The notes beneath the pieces are model-generated. The model did not search any database. It was given only the letters and a program-made list of their open reading frames with translations, and was not told the origin of the DNA. Of a stretch of 64,000 nt of DNA, positions 42,353 to 51,776 are shown piece after piece. Location of the stretch: positions 2,108,001 to 2,172,000 of the forward strand of contig NZ_JACCFM010000001.1 of assembly GCF_013410665.1 (NCBI RefSeq), written 5' to 3'. Source of the stretch: Leifsonia psychrotolerans. GTDB taxonomy: Bacteria > Actinomycetota > Actinomycetes > Actinomycetales > Microbacteriaceae. Position 1 is the stretch's first letter. Every line of letters starts with the position of its first letter. A program made the translations under genes and the position numbers.

Positions 42353-43351
42353 TCAGGCGGGCTGAAGCAGGTCGCGCAGAACATCGGTGCTGCCCTGGCT
42401 CGCGAAGCGCGTGTAGTCGCCGGTCGTCGCGCGCTTCAGCACGGGAAGAAGGCGACGGATGCGCGCACCGGGCAATTCTGCACGGAACCTCTCGAATGCA
42501 GCCTTGCCCCGCGCCGCCTGCACGAGGTCATCGTCAAGCTGCAACTCTTCGAAGCGCTGCTGCAGAACCCGTGAGCGCACAGCGAGAAGGCGGTTGCGAT
42601 CACCCCGTGGCATGAGCACCCGTTTGACCTTGTTGGCCAGGCTCGGTTCACGCACACCGATCTCGTTGTTACCGTGTTGCCGGTAGTCAATCACCTCGCG
42701 GTCGATCAGATCGACGCCGTTCGTCGCGGCGGCGATAACGGCAAGCCACTCATCGTGGATCCACTCGGTCGGAAACGGTAGCGCGCGCTTCAGGAGGCTG
42801 CGTCGGAACAATACCGTCGCGCCCGTGACGACGTTGCGGCGCAGTAATACGTCGAATGCGTGGCCCTGATGCACGGCCGCGCGCGTCGTCTCGTCGAACT
42901 CGAGGGTCTCGAACAGACTCGAGCCCAGCGGAGCGCCGTGCTCGTCAACCAGCCGGGCGTCACCGAACAGCAGCGTCAGATCGCTGCGGCTGTCGAACTC
43001 GGCCAGTTGCACTGCCAAACGATCGGCATGCCAGAGATCATCCTGGTCGCTCAGAGCGATGAGATCCTGTGTGCACGCCGCCACCGCACGCTCAAAGTTC
43101 TTTGTGACACCGTTGCCGCCAGGGCCCTCAAGGATTCTAATGTCGACGGAATCACCCTGCGAACGGATCTCGGCAGCGATGGCTCGCACGATGTCAACGG
43201 TGGCATCTGCCGACCCATCATCGGCGACGACGATCTCGGCGATTCGCGCGCTTTGCGCCAAAATGCTGCGCAACTGGGCTGCGATGAACCGCGCACCGTT
43301 GAAGGTGCAGAGTGCGACCGACACCTGTGAAGTCGGGACAGGGTTCTGCAT
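42353..43351 (-). CDS. GT2 glycosyltransferase, rhamnosyltransferase-like
   Basis: 332 residues. GT-A domain with VSVALCTFNGARFIAAQL, VVADDGSADATVD, SDQDDLWHADRL (DxD region) and WIHDEWLAVIAAA, close to the WfgS/rhamnosyltransferase group that acts on O-antigen-like chains. Acceptor and donor not determinable. Its ATG overlaps the stop of the upstream GT2-GT4 gene by 1 nt (TAATG), so it is translationally coupled. Confidence 0.9.
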   Translation of the reverse strand: MQNPVPTSQVSVALCTFNGARFIAAQLRSILAQSARIAEIVVADDGSADATVDIVRAIAAEIRSQGDSVDIRILEGPGGNGVTKNFERAVAACTQDLIALSDQDDLWHADRLAVQLAEFDSRSDLTLLFGDARLVDEHGAPLGSSLFETLEFDETTRAAVHQGHAFDVLLRRNVVTGATVLFRRSLLKRALPFPTEWIHDEWLAVIAAATNGVDLIDREVIDYRQHGNNEIGVREPSLANKVKRVLMPRGDRNRLLAVRSRVLQQRFEELQLDDDLVQAARGKAAFERFRAELPGARIRRLLPVLKRATTGDYTRFASQGSTDVLRDLLQPA

Positions 43352-45837
43352 TACCGCAGGCGCCTGATGCGGCTCTGCACCTTCTTGATAACCACCTTCG
43401 GGCCACCATTCTTGAGATAGTGCACCAAGAGGCCGGCATCATGGCGAAGGCCATGCTTTTTGCGACGTGCGATCGGGCGACGTGCGCCGCCGGTCGAACC
43501 TGCCGTCACGGCGCCGCTTTCGATCAGGTCGGCGGCGTGCTGGGGGTCGGCGACGAAGTCGACCAGCGGAGCCAACACCGTGTTCCAGGCATAGTCCGTG
43601 CGCACCCGTTTGATGTTCTTGCGCGTTGTCCGTGCGAACTTCTCGTCAAAAAGCACCTTTTCGAGCGCCGCAGTCAACGCCACGACATCGGTCGGCGGAA
43701 CGACAATGCCGAGCTTCTCTGTGGCGATGAGTTCGGCGAAGTGGTCGCCCTCTGTCACCACCATCGGCAGTTCAGCCCAGAGGTAGTCGAGGATGCGGGT
43801 GCGGAACGAGAACGTGGTCTCAACGTGGGCAAAGTGCGTACTCACACCGGCATCTGCCTCACCCAGGTAGTTGTGGCGGTCGGCGTAGTCGACCCAGGAG
43901 GAGTTGAAGAAGACCGAACGATCGAGCACACCGAGTTCTTGGGCCAAGGCGCGGGACTCGGCGACGATGCCCATTTCAGGTACGCCGGGGTGCGGGTGTT
44001 TGGTGCCTTGGAAGAACAGACGCACGTTGTCGTGGCTCTCAGACAGCCGGGCCACCGCACGGATGAGGGTCTTGGGGTCGAACCAGTTGTACAGGCCGCC
44101 ACTCCACAACAGCACCTTGTCGTCGGCCGAGATTCCCGGCAGCACGCCCTTCAAAGCGGGCTTCGAGGAGTCGGGGAAGTCGGGGTTCAGCCCGAACGGG
44201 ACGACACTGATGAGTCCGGTCAGGTCGGGATCCGTCGCGTAGTTGGCCGGATTGACTCGGCCCAGAGCCGCCAGCTGGCCGAGGTAGAAGTGGCGTTGGC
44301 GTTCCGACGCGCAGAGAAAGTAATCCCCGCGCAGGAGCTGCTCGTTGAGAACCTCTGTCGCGTCGACAACCTGCTTGTTCCACTGCGCAGCGCCCTGTTC
44401 ACGACCCTGCTCGAGCTGCTCAAGGTGCATCGGGTCGTAAATGTCGGCGACGATGATCTTGTCTGAGCGGCGGATGCTGTCAAACAATGCCATGGCCAAG
44501 CCCTGGAACACGATGACATCGGTCTCACGCTCAAGCCTGCTCATGGCCCGGTCGTCGCCCGGGTGCACGTGCACGATGTCGAACGGTGCTGAGATCGGCT
44601 CCGTGCCCGCCAGCGTGACCAGGGTGACCTCGTTGTCGACAGAGAGTGCCTCGGCCATGTTCCAGGCTCGAATCGCTGGACCGGCCATCTTCGCACCGAT
44701 CGGATCACCCGTAATGACGAGTACCCGTGTCACGGCCGGAGTTTCAGTCACACCAAATGCTGTGGCGATTTTGTCGTATCCCTCGAGGTAGTGCTCCGAT
44801 TGGTACGACGGAGCATCGGTTTCACCGAACAGGCTCCACAGTCGATTGTCCGAAATGATGCGGGTGGACTGGATCTCATTGCGTGAAGCGAGCAATGACG
44901 GCAGGTGCTCGACGAACTGGTCGATAGCATACACACCTGCCAGGGTGTCTTTTGCAACCTCCATGGTCGGGCCGTTGTCGGCGCCCTTGCGCAGGTCGAA
45001 CTCGGTGGAGTCAAGCTTCCCCCGGGCGACAGCACGCCGCACTGTGAGGGCGAGCGTGGCCGGCAGCGCCTGCGCGAGCGCTTCGTCGCCGAGGTTCTTA
45101 TATTGGGTGAAGAGTGCGTTGCGCTCGAGCAGGTAGCTTTCTTTGAACGCACCGAATGAGCTCATCGACGCGTGATGCTTGTGGAACGCCAGCGAGGCTG
45201 GCTCATAGACATAGCGCCAGCCGCGGAGGTTGAGCCGCCAGCCGAGATCGACGTCCTCGAAGAACATGAAAAAGCGCTCGTCAAAGCCGCCGAGCGCGTC
45301 GTACACCGAGCGGCGAACGAACATGGCCGAGCCGGTTCCGAAGAGAACGTCGTGCACGCGGTCGGGCTCCGACGGGACAGGCTGTGCCGTGAGCGGCTTG
45401 TAGCCTTGCCCGAACCAGGTCATAGCCGAACCGATGTAGTCCACGAGGTTGCCATCCCAATCGAGAACACGGCTCGCCACCGCGCCGATGGCCGGACTCT
45501 CGGCGAAGCGTTCGACGGCCGCGCGCACCCAGGCGGCATCCGGCTTGGCATCGTTGTTCAGGAAGGCGATGAACTCGCCCGACGAGGCCTTGACTCCGAG
45601 ATTGCAGCCGCCGGCGAAGCCAAGGTTCTTCTTCGATTCGATCAGTCGAACGTGCGGGGCAGCGGCACGGATTCGGTCAGCGCTATCGTCACCAGAAGCG
45701 TTCTCGACGACCACGATTTCAAGCAAGTCGACCGGCCAGTCAAGCTTGCCGAGTTTGTCGATGGCTTCGATGGTGTCGTCGGTCCCCCGGAAGTTCACGA
45801 GTACAACGGAGACGACACCAGGACGGAGCTGAGGCAT
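43351..45837 (-). CDS. Two-domain GT2-GT4 glycosyltransferase fusion
   Basis: 828 residues. GT2 domain about 1-280 (VVSVVLVNFRG, VVENASGDDS, FLNNDAKPDAAW, FFEDVDLGWRL), a helical linker, then a GT4-type domain about 365-750 (MAGPAIRAWNMAEALS, IVADIYDPMHLEQLEQG, VLLWSGGLYNWFDPKTL, RTRILDYLWAELPMV) and a basic tail. The same two modules occur as separate neighbouring genes at 53021-53866 and 53863-55239, with matching motifs. Probably adds two successive sugars to the growing glycan. First gene of a two-gene leftward operon. Confidence 0.92.
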   Translation of the reverse strand: MPQLRPGVVSVVLVNFRGTDDTIEAIDKLGKLDWPVDLLEIVVVENASGDDSADRIRAAAPHVRLIESKKNLGFAGGCNLGVKASSGEFIAFLNNDAKPDAAWVRAAVERFAESPAIGAVASRVLDWDGNLVDYIGSAMTWFGQGYKPLTAQPVPSEPDRVHDVLFGTGSAMFVRRSVYDALGGFDERFFMFFEDVDLGWRLNLRGWRYVYEPASLAFHKHHASMSSFGAFKESYLLERNALFTQYKNLGDEALAQALPATLALTVRRAVARGKLDSTEFDLRKGADNGPTMEVAKDTLAGVYAIDQFVEHLPSLLASRNEIQSTRIISDNRLWSLFGETDAPSYQSEHYLEGYDKIATAFGVTETPAVTRVLVITGDPIGAKMAGPAIRAWNMAEALSVDNEVTLVTLAGTEPISAPFDIVHVHPGDDRAMSRLERETDVIVFQGLAMALFDSIRRSDKIIVADIYDPMHLEQLEQGREQGAAQWNKQVVDATEVLNEQLLRGDYFLCASERQRHFYLGQLAALGRVNPANYATDPDLTGLISVVPFGLNPDFPDSSKPALKGVLPGISADDKVLLWSGGLYNWFDPKTLIRAVARLSESHDNVRLFFQGTKHPHPGVPEMGIVAESRALAQELGVLDRSVFFNSSWVDYADRHNYLGEADAGVSTHFAHVETTFSFRTRILDYLWAELPMVVTEGDHFAELIATEKLGIVVPPTDVVALTAALEKVLFDEKFARTTRKNIKRVRTDYAWNTVLAPLVDFVADPQHAADLIESGAVTAGSTGGARRPIARRKKHGLRHDAGLLVHYLKNGGPKVVIKKVQSRIRRLR

Positions 45838-45945
45838 GCGAGCCTTTCTATCGGAAACGGCACCTTCAAGCCTACCAACCCCAATCCCTCAGAACCTGCG
45901 TGGTGCGGGTCGGCCGTGGGCTGTCAGCGCAACGCTCTCGCCGAC

Positions 45946-46385
45946 TCAGAAGTCACGTGCAGCCGCCGCCAATGCACAGACCGCTCCCGTTGCGAGAACG
46001 ACGGCGTCCCGCCGCGGCGAGCGCCCCGCACACACGATCGCGATGCTGGTGATGAACCCCGGCAGTAAAGGCAGCCCCTAACGCTCGGTCAGCGGAACCT
46101 AGTATCCGGCCACTTTCGTCGTCGCGATGGCCAGCGCTGGACCGAGCCCGCTCAGCACGGCGGACACGAACGGCTTGGCTAGAACCCAGGTCACCGCGAA
46201 AGAGGCGGGCGTGTAGATGTTTGCTCCCGTGTAGCCCTGATCGGGGAACGAAGCGTCGGGACGTTGGCCAGATCGTCGATGGAGACTCCCCAAGCACAGA
46301 AATCGGCTTGTGCGCGGACGTGCTCGCAAGCTGTGAAGCCTCTGAATGCCCACCGAAATAGCGGGGCTATCATCGACAAGTACAT
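45946..46385 (-). pseudogene. Decayed membrane-protein remnant
   Basis: In the 570-bp gap, minus-strand conceptual translation gives one protein broken by a frameshift and two TAG stops. From ATG 46385: ACEHVRAQADFCAWGVSIDD; after a shift near 46260: YTGANIYTPASFAVTWVLAK and ALAIATTKVAGY, stop, VPLTER, stop, then GLPLLPGFITSIAIVCAGRS to a TGA at 45946. Hydrophobic runs and paired Cys faintly recall the DUF2142 loop (ACYAFQANQTAGC..NPVYY). The N-terminal motif of that family is missing. The identification is tentative; decay is clearer than family. Confidence 0.5.
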
Positions 46386-46407
46386 CCACAGAGATAGATC
46401 GGTTCAC

Positions 46408-46680
46408 ATGTCGATAGGCACCCCTCCGCCACCAAAGCTGGAAGACGAAGCGACATTGGCCTCCGAACTCCACGAAGCCAAGCTCGAGATTCGGGCGCTG
46501 CGCGCTCAACTTGCACGCACCGCACCAACAATAGACGACCTCCAGCGCCAGCTCGTCGCAGCACGCAAGCAGGGCGAACGCTACCGCCAACAGGTTGCTG
46601 CGCTGCGCCAATCCTCCTCCTGGAAAATCACCAAACCCTTGCGAGCGATTCGCCGCAGAGAAGCAAATGGCACGAACTAA
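46408..46680 (+). CDS. Small coiled-coil protein with SSSW tail
   Basis: 90 residues from ATG 46408 (MSIGTPPPPKLEDE). Predicted coiled coil about 12-68 (ATLASELHEAKLEIRALRAQ, ARKQGERYRQQVAALRQ), then SSSWKITKPLRAIRRRE. That SSSW-x-x-T-x-x-LR type ending is seen at the C-terminus of many surface-glycan glycosyltransferases, including the 55239-ending GT4 here (SSSSWRSTAWLRAL). It could be a free scaffold or a detached glycosyltransferase tail. Overlaps the RgpF gene by 14 bp. Start is uncertain as the frame is open to 46264. Confidence 0.6.
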   Translation: MSIGTPPPPKLEDEATLASELHEAKLEIRALRAQLARTAPTIDDLQRQLVAARKQGERYRQQVAALRQSSSWKITKPLRAIRRREANGTN

Positions 46681-47503
46681 GAAGAGCACAGCCAAGGCGC
46701 AACGGGTGCTCCCTCTTGCGATGTCGTCCGTCTGGTTTGAACGGGGGTCGAGATCCCTCCCCGAGACCGAGCGAGTCGCGATCATCGCTAGCTTTGCGCC
46801 CGACAACACGGTTTCTCGTTCCCTCGCCACGTTGACTCGCGAGCTGGAAAAGCACTCGTACACCGTCATCATCGTGCGGGCATCAGACACTACTGATCCT
46901 TTGATCTGGCCGGAGGACTATCCCGTACGTGCGACGATCGTGCGGAAATCAAATATTGGCTACGACTTCGGTTCGTGGGCTGTCGGACTCAAGCTTTTTC
47001 CGAGTGTTCGCCGCAAGAAGTTCGTCATTTTGGCTAACGACAGCCTGGTTGGGCCGTTCGGCGATCTCGACCAGCTGATCACGAGCTTTGAGAGCGCCAC
47101 GACCAATGTGTGGGCGGCGACGAACACCGCCCAGATTCGCCCTCATGTGCAGAGTTTCTTCGTCGGCTACCGCGACGGTATCCTGAACGACCGATCGCTC
47201 CGTCAATTCTGGTCGAACGTTGCCGTAGAACCAGACAAGCAGCAAATCATCCAACGCTACGAGCTCGGCCTCAGCCAGCTACTTCTCGCCGAAGGACTCA
47301 CGACTTCCGCCTGTTTCGAATCCGAACGTGTAGTGTCACAAGCTGAGAATCCAACGGTGGAGGGGTGGCGAAATTTGGTCAAGATTGGTTTCCCCTTCGT
47401 GAAACGCGAACTCATCACAAACTCATCCGTAGTCCCCGACGGCCAAGACGTCCCGGATGTCGTCCTCGAGCGCTTCGGCACCGACCCCCGCACGTGGCTC
47501 TAG
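46667..47503 (+). CDS. RgpF-type rhamnan synthesis protein
   Basis: 278 residues, start ATG 46667 (MARTKKSTAKAQR). The domain resembles RgpF (rhamnan synthesis F): VAIIASFAPDNTVSRSL, KSNIGYDFGSWAVGL, FVILANDSLVGPFG, and WAATNTAQIRPHVQSFFVG. RgpF-type enzymes add or extend rhamnose-containing chains. Start overlaps the small coiled-coil gene. The next gene carries a second RgpF-type domain. Confidence 0.82.
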   Translation: MARTKKSTAKAQRVLPLAMSSVWFERGSRSLPETERVAIIASFAPDNTVSRSLATLTRELEKHSYTVIIVRASDTTDPLIWPEDYPVRATIVRKSNIGYDFGSWAVGLKLFPSVRRKKFVILANDSLVGPFGDLDQLITSFESATTNVWAATNTAQIRPHVQSFFVGYRDGILNDRSLRQFWSNVAVEPDKQQIIQRYELGLSQLLLAEGLTTSACFESERVVSQAENPTVEGWRNLVKIGFPFVKRELITNSSVVPDGQDVPDVVLERFGTDPRTWL

Positions 47504-47528
47504 GCCAGCGCCCAAGGAATACGAGACA

Positions 47529-49565
47529 ATGACGATTACCCCACTTGGTCGAACAAGGAGCGTTCTCAGCCGCGGATTTGGCGTGCTCTCTCGCCTCCTG
47601 GCAAACCCGACACCTCCAGTGACAGAAACGGCGCATCCCGCGACATTCGATGCCTGGACCGCCCGCCGATCAAGCAAGTTGCGCCCGAGCGTCCCGCCCC
47701 AATGGCTGAATTCTCTTCGTGTGCCGGACTCACCCGCGCGGATTGCTGTCGTTCTACATGTCTTCTACACCGACCTGATCGGCGAGATTCTGGATGAGCT
47801 TCGGCACATTCCGGTGCCGTTCGACGTGATTGTCACGAACGCCAGCGGAACAGACCTGGAACTCGACACGACTCACCTTGAACTCATGTCGCACCTGACG
47901 GTGCTTGACGTCGCAAACCATGGCCGCGACATCCTGCCTCTCATTTCCGTGGCGAACGCCGATCTGCTTGAACCGTACGATCTTGTTCTGAAGATCCACA
48001 CAAAGAAGAGCGAGTGGCGCGAGAATCACTCTGATCTCGGCGGGAGCGGCACCGAATGGCGCCGTGGTTTTCTCTCGGGGTTGTTGGGATCCCGCGCAAC
48101 CGTCGAGAAGATTCTCGGCGAGTTTGCGTCGGATCCCAGCCTCGGCTTGCTCACGACCGACGGCAACGTACTCGGTCCGGAGTTCTGGGGAGGGGATCGT
48201 ACGCTTGCCCGCGAGATTCTTCTTCGTCTCCAGCTCGAACTCGACGAAGAGTCTCTTCGTTTCGCAGCCGGATCAATCTATTGGGTGCGCGGATTCGTGC
48301 TTCAAGGATTGCGTGCCTTGAACCTTGACTCTGACGACTTCGACGCTGAAGCCGGGCAAGTCGACGGGACTACCGCTCATGCTGTCGAGCGGATTATCGG
48401 GATTCTCACGCTCGAGGCCGGCTATGAAACGCGCCAGATCTCCCAGCTGGCGCCCTCCGCACCAGATGCCTGGCGTCGCTATGAGACCACCCACCCGGTT
48501 CGTCCGCGCGCCCGCGTTGTTCCGTTCTACCTGCCCCAGTTCCACACCTTCCCCGAAAACGAGGCCTGGTGGGGTGCGGGTTTCACCGAGTGGTCGAATG
48601 TCGCGTCGGCCCAGCCGGTCTTCCGCGGTCATAATCAGCCGTTCCTGCCGGCCGAACTCGGGTTCTATGATTTGTCGAACGAAAACGTGCGCACCCGCCA
48701 GTACGAGCTTGCATCCACCGCGGGCATCGAAGGCTTCATGTACTACTACTACTGGTTTGCCGGTACGAAGCTGATGAACATGCCGGTCGACGACCTCTCG
48801 TTGGGCGACAATCACGAGCCGTTCTGCATCATGTGGGCAAATGAGAATTGGACTAGGCGCTGGGACGGGGGATCCGAGAACGTGCTGATCGCTCAGGACT
48901 ACGACGAAGTTCCAGCGACCCAGTTCATTCACGACATCCTCCCGTTGATCACCGACCCCCGTTACATCCGCGTCGACAACAAGCCGCTCGTGTCCGTGTA
49001 TCGGATTACCCAAATTCCCGACTACACAACTGTTCTGGCCTATTGGCGCCAAGTCGCTGTGGATGCCGGCCTCGACGGCCTTCACCTGGTCACCGTCGAT
49101 GTGGGCCGGAGCATGGACGGCATCGACACAGATTTGTCCGCACACGGGCTCGATGCGTTTCTCGAGTTTGCTCCGCACAACCGCAAGTGGACTCCTCAAG
49201 ATCGAGACGACCTCGGTGTCGACACACGATTCGAAGGCAACATCTTGAGCTACGCGGCCATGGCCGGCGGCTCAGAGCTGCAGTTGCTGGAGCCGATCGA
49301 CGTGCAACGCTACCCCGGCGTCATGGTGAACTTCGACAACACGGCGCGACGCCAATGGCAGCCTGACCTCTGGTACGGCGCCAACCCATTCACATTCCGT
49401 CGCTGGTTGAACTCAGCGGTTTCCGCCGTGTCAGACCGCGATTTCGATCATCGTCTGGTTTTCATCAATGCCTGGAACGAATGGGCCGAAGGCGCGGTGC
49501 TCGAACCCTCGCAGCGTTTCGGTCGAACGTATCTGCTTGCAGTTCACGATGTTCTCTTTCGCTAA
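47529..49565 (+). CDS. RgpF-WbsX two-domain glycan protein
   Basis: 678 residues from ATG 47529. The N-terminal RgpF-like part (about 55-310) has VLHVFYTDLIGEIL, HLTVLDVANHGRDILPL, KIHTKKSEWRE and GTEWRRGF. The C-terminal WbsX/GH99-like part (about 335-665) has VVPFYLPQFHTFPENEAWWG, FTEWSNVASAQP, YYYYWFAGTKLM, MWANENWTRRWDG and FINAWNEWAEGA. WbsX is a domain of O-antigen clusters whose fold matches glycoside hydrolase family 99; whether it synthesises or trims is unsettled. It probably acts on the same polymer as its neighbours. Confidence 0.88.
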   Translation: MTITPLGRTRSVLSRGFGVLSRLLANPTPPVTETAHPATFDAWTARRSSKLRPSVPPQWLNSLRVPDSPARIAVVLHVFYTDLIGEILDELRHIPVPFDVIVTNASGTDLELDTTHLELMSHLTVLDVANHGRDILPLISVANADLLEPYDLVLKIHTKKSEWRENHSDLGGSGTEWRRGFLSGLLGSRATVEKILGEFASDPSLGLLTTDGNVLGPEFWGGDRTLAREILLRLQLELDEESLRFAAGSIYWVRGFVLQGLRALNLDSDDFDAEAGQVDGTTAHAVERIIGILTLEAGYETRQISQLAPSAPDAWRRYETTHPVRPRARVVPFYLPQFHTFPENEAWWGAGFTEWSNVASAQPVFRGHNQPFLPAELGFYDLSNENVRTRQYELASTAGIEGFMYYYYWFAGTKLMNMPVDDLSLGDNHEPFCIMWANENWTRRWDGGSENVLIAQDYDEVPATQFIHDILPLITDPRYIRVDNKPLVSVYRITQIPDYTTVLAYWRQVAVDAGLDGLHLVTVDVGRSMDGIDTDLSAHGLDAFLEFAPHNRKWTPQDRDDLGVDTRFEGNILSYAAMAGGSELQLLEPIDVQRYPGVMVNFDNTARRQWQPDLWYGANPFTFRRWLNSAVSAVSDRDFDHRLVFINAWNEWAEGAVLEPSQRFGRTYLLAVHDVLFR

Positions 49566-49640
49566 GCTCGGTCAACCCGCGTTGCCTGACCTCCTGCCCG
49601 CCAGTCGGCGCGCGTCATCTTTCAGAAAGTGCTGCATTCC

Positions 49641-50753
49641 ATGAAACTTGCTATGACGCTGATGGTCCGCGATGAAGCCGACATCATTGCGTCCATGATC
49701 GAGCACCACCTGAATCAGGGCGTTGACATCATCATCGCCACTGACAATGGGTCGGCTGACGGTACGACTGAGATTCTTGAGCGGTACGCCGCTCACGGAG
49801 TAGTCGATCTGCGGCACGATCCAGTGCACCGTAAACAGCAGGGCGTCGTCGTGACGCAGATGGCCAGGGACGCCGCGACCATCCACGGGGCCGACTGGGT
49901 GATCAACGCCGACGCCGACGAATTCTGGATGCCGGTCAACCCAGCTTTGACGCTGCGTGAGGCCTTCGGAGGAATCGACCGCGGCATCCAATCGTTCACC
50001 GTTGATGTGATCGATATGACGGGCCCCCCGGCCATGGCTGGAACCGGGCTCCAACGCTTGATCTACCGCGACCAGCGCAGCATTGCAGAGCTCAACGCTG
50101 TGGGATTGCACGCCCATTCGACACACGATGCCGCTCATATCGGAGATCCTGAGATCACCGTCATTCAAGGAAACCACTTCGTGAGCCTGGCGAGCCTGGG
50201 GGCACCGGCCCCTGAGTTCGCGCTCGAAGTGCTGCATTTTCCGTGGCGCTCGTGGGCACAGTTCAGCCACAAGGTTGAGAACGCCGGCAAGGCGTACCTG
50301 AGTTCTCCGGATCTCAAACCGAGCCCCAATCACCACGGCATGCGTGATTTCAAGCGCCTTCAGAACGACACCCTGTTCCCTTCCTACTATTACAGGCACC
50401 CGTCCGACGACGAACTGCGCGACGGCACTGAATCGGGTTCGTTCGTTATCGATCGGCGGGTCGCCGATGCTCTGATCGGTTCGGTTCCTGATGTTGCAGT
50501 CGACGCCGCGCAGCATGAACGTGCGCTGGCCTACGGAAAGGTCATCATCGATCTGGAGAGTCGGGTGAAAGACCTGGAAGCTCAGGCCGTCACACAGGCA
50601 GAACGGGTCGGAAATTTGAGCACACAACTTGTGCACAGCCGTGAACTCGAAGCAGCAGTCAGCACCGAACTCGCGCGCTTCCGCAACCGAAAAGTTGTCC
50701 GCGTCATCGACAAAATTTCGCACGCGATGGTGCGAGGTAAGAGTTCGGAATAG
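49641..50753 (+). CDS. GT2/GT92-like glycosyltransferase with coiled-coil tail
   Basis: 370 residues from ATG 49641 (MKLAMTLMVRDEADII); a GTG at 49629 is less likely. GT-A features: DNGSADGTTEILERYA, WVINADADEFWMP (DxD) and GNHFVSLASLG; resembles PF13704-type transferases. Residues about 290-350 form a coiled coil (YGKVIIDLESRVKDLEAQAV), then RNRKVVRVIDKISHAM, likely for membrane or complex contact. Follows the RgpF-WbsX gene on the same strand. Confidence 0.85.
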   Translation: MKLAMTLMVRDEADIIASMIEHHLNQGVDIIIATDNGSADGTTEILERYAAHGVVDLRHDPVHRKQQGVVVTQMARDAATIHGADWVINADADEFWMPVNPALTLREAFGGIDRGIQSFTVDVIDMTGPPAMAGTGLQRLIYRDQRSIAELNAVGLHAHSTHDAAHIGDPEITVIQGNHFVSLASLGAPAPEFALEVLHFPWRSWAQFSHKVENAGKAYLSSPDLKPSPNHHGMRDFKRLQNDTLFPSYYYRHPSDDELRDGTESGSFVIDRRVADALIGSVPDVAVDAAQHERALAYGKVIIDLESRVKDLEAQAVTQAERVGNLSTQLVHSRELEAAVSTELARFRNRKVVRVIDKISHAMVRGKSSE

Positions 50754-50811
50754 CTGAGTTCCTGGTCTCGTCGTACCTCGCACACTCAGGGAGTCGACAC
50801 AGCCCAACGAC

Positions 50812-50817
50812 TATACT
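50812..50817 (+). promoter_or_regulatory. Candidate promoter of the ABC exporter operon
   Basis: TATACT -10 at 50812-50817, 35 nt before the permease ATG. No good -35 hexamer is seen at 16-18 bp, so it may need an activator or the operon may be read through from upstream. Confidence 0.4.
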
Positions 50818-50852
50818 TGCGAAGTCCACACCCCCGGAATGAAGTGAAATTT

Positions 50853-51755
50853 ATGTCTGCAGAAGAGCGTTTCACCGCCCTCGCACAGCAAAAAATGGTG
50901 ACCGTCGGAGCGGGCCCGAGTTCAGATCGCGGACTCATCAAGTCGGTGCGTGAAGTCTTCGCCCACCGCGAGATGCTCTCGTTACTCGTTCGACGTGACC
51001 TCAAGTCCCGGTACAAAGACAGCGCACTCGGCTTTGTATGGAGCCTGATCCGGCCGCTAACTCAGCTCTTCATCTATTACGTCGTGATCGGTAAATTCCT
51101 CGGCGCTGAGCGCGGTATTCCCGAGTTCGCGATTTACGTGTACACAGGGCTGACCGCTTACGGCTTGCTCGGCGAAATCATCGGCAGCTCAACTTCGTCC
51201 ATTGTCGGCAACAGCGGCTTGATCAAGAAGATCTACCTCCCGCGCGAAGTCTTCCCACTGGCCAGCACCGGCTCTGCCCTGTTCAATTTCGGGATCCAGC
51301 TGACGATCCTGCTTCTTGCAACCCTTGCCCTCGGCTCGTTCCCTCTCACCCCGGATCTCATCTACTTGATCCCCGCCTTCCTCGTTCTTCTCGTGTATGG
51401 GATGGCAGTCGGCTTTCTGCTCGCAGCGGTGAACGTGTACCTGCGCGACACCCAGTACCTTGTCGAGGTATTGCTCATGCTCGCCCTGTGGGCCTCCCCC
51501 GTTGTCTACTCCTGGTCAATGGTCAAGGGCATTCTCGGCGATGGAATCGCGTTGGCCATCTATACCAACAACCCGATCACGCTCGGAGTGCTCGGCTTCC
51601 AGCGAGCCCTCTGGACCGCGGGTGGCGCGACCGCAGAGTATCCCGACAATCTCATGCTCAGTCTGGGCGTCGCATTCGCGATCGGAGTCGCGTTGCTCGC
51701 GGTCTTCCACCGCGTCTTTGTGAAGCTCCAGGGCAACTTCGCGCAGGCACTCTGA
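50853..51755 (+). CDS. ABC-2 type polysaccharide export permease (Wzm-like)
   Basis: 300 residues, about six TM helices after an amphipathic N-terminus. Typical of Wzm/TagG: LLVRRDLKSRYKDSALGFVWSLIRPLTQ, then NSGLIKKIYLPREVFPLAST. Exports undecaprenyl-linked glycan in partnership with the next gene's ATPase, 21 bp downstream. Start ATG 50853 (MSAEERFTALA) with GAAGTGA upstream. Confidence 0.93.
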   Translation: MSAEERFTALAQQKMVTVGAGPSSDRGLIKSVREVFAHREMLSLLVRRDLKSRYKDSALGFVWSLIRPLTQLFIYYVVIGKFLGAERGIPEFAIYVYTGLTAYGLLGEIIGSSTSSIVGNSGLIKKIYLPREVFPLASTGSALFNFGIQLTILLLATLALGSFPLTPDLIYLIPAFLVLLVYGMAVGFLLAAVNVYLRDTQYLVEVLLMLALWASPVVYSWSMVKGILGDGIALAIYTNNPITLGVLGFQRALWTAGGATAEYPDNLMLSLGVAFAIGVALLAVFHRVFVKLQGNFAQAL

Positions 51756-51776
51756 TCTGGCACGGTGAAAGAAGCA

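Noticed and set aside
43312..44466. 384-residue plus-strand ORF
   Set aside because: Antisense to the GT2-GT4 fusion gene.
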